This document shows positions 57,957 through 64,000 of a DNA stretch of 64,000 bases, piece after piece. Location of the stretch: positions 930,001 through 994,000 of the forward strand of contig NZ_SODM01000001.1 of the NCBI RefSeq assembly GCF_004368785.1. The letters run 5' to 3'. The notes under the pieces were generated by a model that was not told where the DNA came from, searched no databases, and worked only from the letters and a program-made list of their open reading frames with translations. Every line of letters begins with the position of its first letter. Within the stretch, counting starts at the first letter, position 1. This stretch comes from Flavobacterium sp. 270 (GTDB lineage Bacteria > Bacteroidota > Bacteroidia > Flavobacteriales > Flavobacteriaceae). A program made the position numbers and the translations under genes.

Positions 57957-59212
57957 TGCGCTCTTTTCTTTAAAGATTCCAATTGTATTGCCTGAGAAGC
58001 TCTGTTTTTCTTCTCATCTATTACCTTGGCGTAGATTTGGGTAGTTTTTACGTTGGTATGCCCAAGCATTTTGCTGACCGTATAGATGTCTGTCCCGCTG
58101 GACAGCTGCAGTGTAGCAAATGTATGGCGGAAGCAGTGGAAGGTAATGTTTTTTTTAATGCCGGCAGATTCAACCCATTTTTTCAGAGGTCTTGAAATCC
58201 ACGATGGGTCCATCAGATCCTCAAAAACAAGCTGCCCGGGAAGCCTTGGCTCTCCGCAGAGTTGCAAAGCCTGCTCAGAAATAGGCATATATTCGACACC
58301 CCTTGTTTTTTTCTGGGTGAAATGCAGTTTGGCCATGTCGTCTTCCAGGTTTATCTCTTTCCAGCGGAGTTTCTGAATGTCGGAATGCCGCAGGCCGGTA
58401 AGCGCTGAGAAAAGCGCGGCTCTTTTAAGGACATCTTTTTCGCAGGGCGTTTCAGCCAGCACGTTCAATTCTTTAATGGTAAGATATTCGCGTCTTGATT
58501 CCTGCTCAGGTATGCCTTTTATTTTTGAAGACAAATCAACGGTTAGATATCCGTCGATAAAGGCCTGTTTTAAAGCCGCTTTAAATATGGAAAAATACCT
58601 TGCTGCAGTGTTGCGGGAAAGTATTCCTTTTTTGCCTCCGCCGAGCGGCGCAGCCAGCAGAAACAGCTTAAAATCTTCCGCCATTCTGCTGTCAATCTGG
58701 GAAAACACCAGCCTGCCTTTGGAATAGCTTTTTAAAAACTCTATGGTCCGCTCCCAATTGATCATAATGGATTTTGAACTTCGGGCATGCCTTTTTGCTG
58801 CCACAGAGGCAATGTATTTGATAAAATCCTCTTTTGCTTTTTCTTTCTGTTCAGCCAATAGGTTCTCAGCATCACTGTACAGATCTGTATTATCATATTC
58901 TTTCTGCCTGATTTTACGCACTCCGTCGGCATAGAGCATAATTTCACGGTCGGTTTCGCTTCTGGTGATTATTATTCCGTTATCGCTGCGTCTGGGCTTA
59001 TAGGATTTTATGCCCTGCGCATCTGTACGGGCGGTTCTCTGCTTGTCCCACTCCACGGTTTTTACGGTTCTGTTTAAGTATTCACGGATTCTCTGTGGCG
59101 TTTTCTTTCCGGAAACCTCAACAGGATAGCTTTCTATATAGACATACCATTCCTCTCGGTCTTCTGCTTTTCGAAGACGCACAGTCACCTTGGTTTTTGC
59201 TAATTGTTTCAT
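57953..59212 (-). CDS. tyrosine site-specific integrase
   Basis: A 419-residue phage/ICE-type integrase. The N-terminal arm and SAM-like core-binding region covers about residues 15-215, including VTVRLRKAEDREEWYV and FIKYIASVAAKRHARS. The catalytic domain has Arg in FSALTGLRHSDIQKL, Lys near FTQKKTRG, HCFRHTFAT (HxxR) and Tyr394 in KTTQIYAKV. All catalytic positions are present, so it should be active. It overlaps the upstream helix-turn-helix gene and the downstream membrane-protein gene by 4 bp each. The operon ends against dnaK, suggesting an integrated element. No flanking att duplication was recognised. Confidence 0.95.
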   Translation of the reverse strand: MKQLAKTKVTVRLRKAEDREEWYVYIESYPVEVSGKKTPQRIREYLNRTVKTVEWDKQRTARTDAQGIKSYKPRRSDNGIIITRSETDREIMLYADGVRKIRQKEYDNTDLYSDAENLLAEQKEKAKEDFIKYIASVAAKRHARSSKSIMINWERTIEFLKSYSKGRLVFSQIDSRMAEDFKLFLLAAPLGGGKKGILSRNTAARYFSIFKAALKQAFIDGYLTVDLSSKIKGIPEQESRREYLTIKELNVLAETPCEKDVLKRAALFSALTGLRHSDIQKLRWKEINLEDDMAKLHFTQKKTRGVEYMPISEQALQLCGEPRLPGQLVFEDLMDPSWISRPLKKWVESAGIKKNITFHCFRHTFATLQLSSGTDIYTVSKMLGHTNVKTTQIYAKVIDEKKNRASQAIQLESLKKRAQ

Positions 59213-59763
59213 ATAAAATCATTTCCGTTATACAAGTTATCAATTTCGCTTTTTGGAGCATATACATGCTTTCCGATCTGCCTGGTAGGTATTGAATATT
59301 TCCTGATATGGCTGTAGACAGAACCTTCAGATATCTGAAATCTCTGAGCAATTTCACCAATCGAATAGCAGTCTTCTATTTCAAGACTGTATAATTTTTT
59401 CTTCGGTGGGCTTTCAGCCTGCTGCAGGATGCTTGCAGGGCCGAACATCTCTTCCATAACTCTGCGGTCTATTCTTATAAGGCGAGTCCCCAGATTAACT
59501 GAAGGAATTTTTCCCTGACCGACAAGCCGGTAAAGGGACTTATTGGGAATGCCAAAAAGCATGCCAGCTTCCGCGACAGAAATAAATGCCCTGTTCTGGG
59601 GTATTTTATCTACCAGCGCTTTGATCCCCACTTCCTTTTTAAGCCGTATCATCTTCTGTTTGTATGCTTTTTTACTGCATACATGCGAGCAGTAAACAGA
59701 AGTCACGGTTTTAGGCAGGAATTCTTTCCCACAATTAAGACATTGTTTATCAGATCTTTTCAT
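59209..59763 (-). CDS. zinc-ribbon plus double helix-turn-helix regulator
   Basis: A 184-residue DNA-binding protein. An N-terminal zinc-binding motif (CLNCGKEFLP with YCSHVCSKKAY) precedes two excisionase-type HTH units: ISVAEAGMLFGIPNKSLYRLV with IPSVNLGTRLIRI, and YSIGEIAQRFQISEGSVYSHI with IPTRQIGKHVY. Such proteins act as recombination directionality factors or operon repressors. It is first in a three-gene operon with the integrase. Direct repeats in its own leader are candidate binding sites. Confidence 0.85.
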   Translation of the reverse strand: MKRSDKQCLNCGKEFLPKTVTSVYCSHVCSKKAYKQKMIRLKKEVGIKALVDKIPQNRAFISVAEAGMLFGIPNKSLYRLVGQGKIPSVNLGTRLIRIDRRVMEEMFGPASILQQAESPPKKKLYSLEIEDCYSIGEIAQRFQISEGSVYSHIRKYSIPTRQIGKHVYAPKSEIDNLYNGNDFI

Positions 59764-59766
59764 AGT

Positions 59767-59851
59767 CTTTGTCTCCCATTAAGGTACTATAAGGGTACAT
59801 AAGGGACACTTTGTCTCCCTTTAAGTGCCGGTACAAATATGGTACAAATAT
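59767..59851. promoter_or_regulatory. repeat-containing control region of the integrase operon
   Basis: CTTTGTCTCCCATTAAG (59767-59783) and CTTTGTCTCCCTTTAAG (59809-59825) are direct repeats 42 bp apart. GGTACAAATAT occurs twice in tandem (59830-59840, 59841-59851). GGTAC also occurs at 59783 and 59794, 11 bp apart. On the minus strand TATATTTG and CATATTTG resemble -7 boxes within the tandem repeat. The right copy reaches to within 4 bp of the start codon, so binding there would block expression. Confidence 0.6.
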
Positions 59852-59902
59852 ATGATAAAAAACGATTAAAAAACAGCAGAAACAAAAATGCATAAAAAAG
59901 AA

Positions 59903-59935
59903 AAACCGCTGTAAACTTTACGTTTACAGCGGTTT
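59903..59935 (-). terminator. terminator of dnaK
   Basis: AAACCGCTGTAAAC/GTTTACAGCGGTTT around a five-base loop, followed on the minus strand by a T-rich tract, 33 bp after the dnaK stop. Confidence 0.88.
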
Positions 59936-59967
59936 AGCACTTATTGTTAACTGATATTAATCAGTAC

Positions 59968-61851
59968 TTATTTGACTTCTTCGAATTCAACGTCTTCAAC
60001 ATTGTCACCTTGAGACTGCTCTTGTTGAGGAGCCGCTTGTTGACCTTGTTCACCTTGAGCGTACATAGCTTCTGTAGCTGTTTTCCAAGCTGCATTGATG
60101 TTGTCAAGAGCAGTTTGAATAGCAGTTAAGTCTTGAGATTGGTGAGCCATTCTCAATTCAGTAAGAGCATACTCAACAGCAACTTTGTGATCGTCAGCAA
60201 GTTTACTTCCTAACTCTTTCAATTGACTTTCTGTTTGAAAAATCATGCTGTCAGCTTCGTTTAATTTCTCAGCTCTTTCTTTAGCTATTTTATCAGCATC
60301 AGCATTAGCTTCTGCATCTTTTTTCATTTTTTCGATTTCTTCAGCTGTTAAACCAGAAGAAGCTTCGATACGGATATCGTGAGATTTTCCAGTTCCTTTA
60401 TCAGTTGCAGAAACTTTGATGATACCATTTGCATCAATATCAAAAGTAACCTCAATTTGAGGAACTCCTCTTGGTGCTGGTGGAATACCATCTAAGTGGA
60501 AACGACCGATAGTTTTGTTATCAACAGCCATTGCTCTTTCTCCTTGTAATACGTGGATTTCAACAGATGGTTGAGAATCAGCAGCAGTAGAGAATACTTG
60601 AGATTTTTTTGTTGGGATAGTTGTGTTAGACTCAATTAATTTAGTCAATACACCACCCATAGTTTCGATACCTAAAGATAAAGGAGTAACGTCTAATAAC
60701 AATACATCTTTTACATCTCCAGATAAAACTCCACCTTGAATAGCAGCTCCAATAGCAACAACCTCATCAGGGTTAACACCTTTAGATGCTTTTTTACCGA
60801 AGAATTTCTCCACTTCGTCAGCAATTCTTGGCATACGAGTAGAACCTCCTACAAGGATAACTTCGTCGATATCAGATGTAGACAAACCTGCATCTTTTAA
60901 TGCTTTAGCAACTGGCTCCATAGAACGTTTTACTAAAGAATCAGTCAATTGCTCAAATTTAGCTCTTGATAATTTTTTAACTAAGTGTTTTGGTCCTGAA
61001 GCAGTAGCTGTTACGTATGGCAAGTTGATTTCAGTTTCTGAAGAAGAAGATAATTCAATCTTAGCTTTTTCAGCAGCTTCTTTCAAACGTTGCAATGACA
61101 TTGGGTCAAGACGTAAATCAATACCTTCTTCAGATAAAAATTCAGTAGCTAACCAGTCAATAATTTCGTGGTCAAAATCATCTCCACCTAAGTGAGTATC
61201 ACCGTTTGTAGATAATACTTCAAATACACCGTCTCCTAATTCAAGAACAGAGATATCAAAAGTACCTCCACCTAAATCGTAAACAGCAATTTTTTGATCA
61301 GTTCCTTTTTTATCTAATCCGTAAGCAAGTGCAGCAGCAGTTGGCTCATTGATGATACGCATAACTTTAAGACCAGCAATTTCTCCAGCTTCTTTAGTAG
61401 CTTGACGTTGTGCATCGTTAAAGTAAGCAGGAACAGTAATAACCGCTTCAGTTACAGTTTGACCTAAATAGTCTTCAGCAGTTTTTTTCATTTTTTGAAG
61501 AGTCATTGCAGACAATTCCTGAGCAGTATATAAACGACCATCAATATCCACACGTGGTGTATTGTTGTCACCTTTTACTACACTATAAGAAACTCTTTTA
61601 GCTTCGTTTGTAGTCTCAGCAAAAGTATGTCCCATGAAACGTTTGATAGAAGCAATCGTTTTTGTAGGATTCGTTACTGCTTGTCTTTTTGCAGGATCAC
61701 CTACTTTAATTTCTCCACCTTCAACAAAAGCGATGATAGATGGTGTAGTTCTTTTTCCTTCTGCGTTAGGGATAACAACTGCTTCGTTACCTTCCATTAC
61801 AGAAACACAAGAGTTCGTCGTACCTAAGTCAATTCCGATTATTTTACCCAT
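59968..61851 (-). CDS. dnaK: molecular chaperone DnaK (Hsp70)
   Basis: A 627-residue Hsp70. The ATPase domain starts [19 protein letters not shown] and contains [38 protein letters not shown] and [12 protein letters not shown]. The substrate-binding domain contains [16 protein letters not shown] and [16 protein letters not shown] [14 protein letters not shown]. The lid is helical and the C-terminus acidic ([12 protein letters not shown]). It refolds proteins with DnaJ and GrpE. Those partners are not next to it. Its codon choice is restricted, as in highly expressed genes. The mobile element ends 205 bp downstream of the dnaK stop, so dnaK itself is intact. Confidence 0.99.
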   Translation of the reverse strand: MGKIIGIDLGTTNSCVSVMEGNEAVVIPNAEGKRTTPSIIAFVEGGEIKVGDPAKRQAVTNPTKTIASIKRFMGHTFAETTNEAKRVSYSVVKGDNNTPRVDIDGRLYTAQELSAMTLQKMKKTAEDYLGQTVTEAVITVPAYFNDAQRQATKEAGEIAGLKVMRIINEPTAAALAYGLDKKGTDQKIAVYDLGGGTFDISVLELGDGVFEVLSTNGDTHLGGDDFDHEIIDWLATEFLSEEGIDLRLDPMSLQRLKEAAEKAKIELSSSSETEINLPYVTATASGPKHLVKKLSRAKFEQLTDSLVKRSMEPVAKALKDAGLSTSDIDEVILVGGSTRMPRIADEVEKFFGKKASKGVNPDEVVAIGAAIQGGVLSGDVKDVLLLDVTPLSLGIETMGGVLTKLIESNTTIPTKKSQVFSTAADSQPSVEIHVLQGERAMAVDNKTIGRFHLDGIPPAPRGVPQIEVTFDIDANGIIKVSATDKGTGKSHDIRIEASSGLTAEEIEKMKKDAEANADADKIAKERAEKLNEADSMIFQTESQLKELGSKLADDHKVAVEYALTELRMAHQSQDLTAIQTALDNINAAWKTATEAMYAQGEQGQQAAPQQEQSQGDNVEDVEFEEVK

Positions 61852-61900
61852 TTTTTATATATTTAATTTTTGATTTAATTTTTAAACTCATGTGGCATAA

Positions 61901-61975
61901 GTCAATCTTTGTGCCAATATAAAAAACCAAATAAAATTGTCAGTTTACTATTGGCACGCCAAAAAAATCTGCCAA
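61901..61975 (-). promoter_or_regulatory. TTGGC-box control region upstream of dnaK
   Basis: On the minus strand TTGGCACAAAGATTGAC (61901-61917) has the spacing of a sigma-54 -24/-12 element (GG-N10-G) but ends GA instead of GC. A perfect dyad TTGGCACGCCAA lies at 61951-61962 and a further GCCAA at 61971-61975. No CIRCE-type repeat is visible. The rest of the gap 61852-62193 contains a dispersed repeat copy. Confidence 0.45.
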
Positions 61976-62045
61976 CATGACATTTTCAGAACCTGACAAG
62001 TGTGGCAAATCAGTGCTTTAGCTGTCATTAAAGAGCTGTTTCTTG

Positions 62046-62124
62046 TCCCGACAGCTATCGGGACTGATATCTTTTTCTTGCTAAAGGAATAAGAAAAAAG
62101 ATGTAGCTGCCATCAGGGCTAGAC
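62046..62124 (-). repeat. dispersed repeat, copy 5, reverse orientation
   Basis: On the minus strand it reads CTAGCCCTGATGGCAGCTAC, then CATCTTTTTTCTT, GCAAGAAAAAGATATCAG and CCCGATAGCTGTCGGGAC, following the same order as the other copies (TAGCCCCGAT, CTTTT stem, AAAAGAT, ATAGCGGGA). It is shorter and more diverged. Confidence 0.65.
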
Positions 62125-62193
62125 AATTGTTTCATAAGAAAAATTATTATTACAAATAGTATTAAAATTAATACATTCGTAAAAAATAAAAAA

Positions 62194-62667
62194 ATGAACC
62201 CAGAATTAGAAAGCCGTTTCGACGAATTTGATAAACCTTTAATTATTCGCAGAAAATTATTGCCATGGTGGATGAAAACATTTTGCTGGATATTTATGAT
62301 TTTGAGTATAGTAGCGATTGGAGGATTACTTTCAACTCCATTTTTTCCTAATTTTCATCTATCAATCTACGGTTTTGAAACCAATACACCAATTTCGGGA
62401 ATAGGGATTTTTATCATTGCCATTATGATTTTTAAAGGATATGCTGCATATTCACTTTGGTTCGAAAAAGAAAATGCGATAAACATCGGTAAAATAGACG
62501 CTATTTTAGGAATTGTTATTTGCGTTGCTTCAATGTTTTTTGCACCGCTTGCTTCTGGCCCGGAAAATAATATTTTACCTTTAAGATTAGAAATTCTGCT
62601 TTTGGTACCTTATTATTGGAAATTGAACAAAATAGAATATACATGGGATAATTTAGAAGAAATTTAA
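62194..62667 (+). CDS. four-helix membrane protein, unknown
   Basis: A 157-residue protein. A charged N-terminus (MNPELESRFDEFDKPL) leads to hydrophobic segments FCWIFMILSIVAIGGLL, GIGIFIIAIMIFKGYAAYSL, IDAILGIVICVASMFFAPLA and LRLEILLLVPYYWKL. No family recognised, although similar proteins are common in Flavobacterium. It is separate from dnaK by a repeat-containing gap and from the next gene by 30 bp. Confidence 0.7.
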   Translation: MNPELESRFDEFDKPLIIRRKLLPWWMKTFCWIFMILSIVAIGGLLSTPFFPNFHLSIYGFETNTPISGIGIFIIAIMIFKGYAAYSLWFEKENAINIGKIDAILGIVICVASMFFAPLASGPENNILPLRLEILLLVPYYWKLNKIEYTWDNLEEI

Positions 62668-62697
62668 AGCAACACTTTAACTTAATAGTTTTATATA

Positions 62698-63018
62698 ATG
62701 AACATTGAATTATTTTTAGATTTAGATTATGATAATCAAAAATCTCAAATCATAACTATAGAGATAAACGAAAACTTATCTATTGGAGAACTTTTATCTA
62801 AAATTCATAAAAAAACAAAAACAAATCCATATAGAGAGATCAAATGGGGTGAGAATGTGCACAAAATATCATGTAGTTATTATTTTAAATCTGGAACTGA
62901 ATTTGGTAATTTCCAAATGATTAGTGATTTAGAGCAAAAAATTAGTGATTTTCCAAAAAATGGAAAAAATCAAGAATTAAGCTTATTTATAGATGAAAAT
63001 TTTGGACTGGTTAACTAA
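62698..63018 (+). CDS. small protein with possible ubiquitin-like beta-grasp fold
   Basis: A 106-residue protein. The order of predicted elements is strand (NIELFLDLD), strand (QIITIEINEN), helix (SIGELLSKIHKKTK), strands around EIKWGENVHKISCSYYF, a short helix (MISDLEQKI) and a final strand (ELSLFIDEN). This beta-beta-alpha-beta-beta order, with IxELLxKI after the second strand, resembles ubiquitin and bacterial YukD-like proteins. The comparison is by eye only and there is no Gly-Gly tail. It overlaps the following oxygenase gene by 26 bp, so the two are translated together. Very AT-rich. Confidence 0.6.
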   Translation: MNIELFLDLDYDNQKSQIITIEINENLSIGELLSKIHKKTKTNPYREIKWGENVHKISCSYYFKSGTEFGNFQMISDLEQKISDFPKNGKNQELSLFIDENFGLVN

Positions 63019-63712
63019 CTACAACTTTGATCATAATTTAAGTTATTCATGTATAGTTGAAGATTTAAAAAAAAAAAACACTCTTGTTCTAATAGAAAAC
63101 TTTCCCTTATGTGATAATGATTTTCAATTTTTCATAGATACTATTGGAGTTTCAATTATAGAAAATAGAAATAATAATAGACAAGCTGTTTTTGATGTAA
63201 AAGTAGCTAGACAAAATTCTTTTTTCGAATCGATTGCAAACTCAAACTTAGCCTTTCCATTACATACAGATTGTGTTGATTTTAATTCAATTCCAAATTG
63301 TATAGCTTTTTTATGTGTAGAACCAGCTAGCTTGAAAGAAGGAACAAATAGCTTTATGTTCTTAAATAACGTTATAAAACAATTATCTGAAAATACAATT
63401 CAAGAATTATTAAATAAAAAATGGAAATTTAGAAATCAATCTAGAAGTATTTTAACAATTGAGGATGAGCAATACAAAATTTGTTACGACAGAATAACAA
63501 TGGAATCTTTTTCAGAAATAAGCAAAATTGAAATAGATAAGCTAAATAAACTTGATGAACTTTTTGAAAGTAACTCATTCAATATTAAATTAAAAAAAGG
63601 CGATTTAATTTTGTTTAGAAATGATTTAATGCTGCATGGGAGGAACGGAATTAATATAAATTCAAATCGATTAATTAAAAGAATAAGGTTTAACATTGAT
63701 TTAAAAACTTAA
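62993..63712 (+). CDS. TauD/TfdA-like 2-oxoglutarate/Fe(II) oxygenase
   Basis: A 239-residue protein with the iron triad in the usual order: His and Asp in LAFPLHTDCVDF (HxD, about residues 99-101), and the distal His in LILFRNDLMLHGRNG (about 217). Arg in RIRFNID follows as the 2-oxoglutarate contact. IPNCIAFLCVEPA after the HxD motif is typical of the TauD superfamily. Substrate unknown. It contains an A12 run (63067-63078) within coding sequence. Start ATG 62993 is the first in frame and overlaps the preceding gene, suggesting a functional pair. Confidence 0.8.
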   Translation: MKILDWLTNYNFDHNLSYSCIVEDLKKKNTLVLIENFPLCDNDFQFFIDTIGVSIIENRNNNRQAVFDVKVARQNSFFESIANSNLAFPLHTDCVDFNSIPNCIAFLCVEPASLKEGTNSFMFLNNVIKQLSENTIQELLNKKWKFRNQSRSILTIEDEQYKICYDRITMESFSEISKIEIDKLNKLDELFESNSFNIKLKKGDLILFRNDLMLHGRNGININSNRLIKRIRFNIDLKT

Positions 63713-63769
63713 AGCAGGTAATATTATAAAATAAATAATCTCGTAAAAAAACTTAGTAAAACCCAAATA

Positions 63770-64000
63770 ATGGAAAACTACAGCATCATAATCTTCATTC
63801 TAGCAATAGTAATAGGTCTTTCAGCATTCGCAGACAAAGCAAAACTGCCCTATCCTATTTTATTGGTCATCGTTGGCGTTGCAATTGGTTTTATTCCAAC
63901 TATGAAAGAAATCGAAATTAATCCCGAGATTATTTTCCTGATATTTCTTCCTCCATTATTATATGATGCTTCTTTTAATATTTCTCCAAAAGATTTTAAA
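63770..64000 (+). CDS. CPA1-type sodium/proton antiporter, 5' part (cut by window end)
   Basis: The open frame from ATG 63770 runs off the window. It gives MENYSIIIFILAIVIGLSA, then KLPYPILLVIVGVAIGFIP and FLIFLPPLLYDASFNISP, the typical first helices and FLPPLLxDAS segment of CPA1 NhaP-type antiporters. Only 77 residues are visible, so the domain composition of the C-terminus is unknown. Confidence 0.85.
   Translation, partial: MENYSIIIFILAIVIGLSAFADKAKLPYPILLVIVGVAIGFIPTMKEIEINPEIIFLIFLPPLLYDASFNISPKDFK

Noticed and set aside
59767..59851. Repeats before the integrase operon as a CRISPR array
   Set aside because: Only two copies of each, short and differently spaced, with no cas genes.

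Overview
The window reads as a stretch of a Flavobacterium-type (Bacteroidota) chromosome. It is AT-rich, starts follow A-rich leaders rather than Shine-Dalgarno sites, one clear TTTG-N19-TAnnTTTG promoter is present, and the gene families (DUF892, DUF3606, SPW, DUF202, DUF1254, CheB/CheR sensor kinases, IS6 remnant) fit that group. No rRNA, tRNA or CRISPR array was seen.

Layout. 0-9 kb: a DUF6766 tail, a toroid glycosidase-like protein, a short-chain dehydrogenase, then a co-oriented block of large catalase, ferritin-like DUF892 protein, MscS channel, outer-membrane protein and DUF72 protein. 9.3-14.3 kb: a tight six-gene operon of glycosyltransferase, UDP-galactopyranose mutase, GH1-like hydrolase, cytidylyltransferase, SET-domain protein and CinA-type amidase. 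14.4-41.7 kb: a stress-type accessory region rich in very small hydrophilic or lipoprotein genes. It also holds an NHEJ-type LigD, two further DUF892 proteins, two stand-alone response regulators, a CheB, a CheB-CheR-PAS-histidine kinase fusion, dehydrogenases and a Rieske flavoprotein. 42-54 kb: a visibly more GC-rich block with a PAS histidine kinase, ClC transporter, DUF389 protein, NhaA antiporter and two DUF1254 lipoproteins with an outer-membrane protein; four copies of a dispersed repeat lie within or at the edge of this block. 54.7-59.9 kb: mobile DNA, with an IS6-family remnant, a zeta-toxin pair and an integrase operon ending against dnaK. 60-64 kb: dnaK, a membrane protein, a small beta-grasp-like gene overlapping a TauD-type oxygenase, and the start of a sodium/proton antiporter.

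The most striking observation is a shared upstream motif. Fourteen genes or sites between 14.9 and 39.8 kb carry TRTAA-N16-TRTAA (two TRTAA boxes 21 bp apart; the first box is inexact in two cases). In eight of them the second box lies 57-61 bp before the start codon. Two more sites have N14 or N17 spacers. This does not match the standard Bacteroidota promoter and suggests a dedicated sigma factor or regulator controlling a general-stress regulon. Several parts of the region are also duplicated: a lipoprotein-response regulator pair, Lys-rich small proteins, acidic small proteins and DUF892 proteins.
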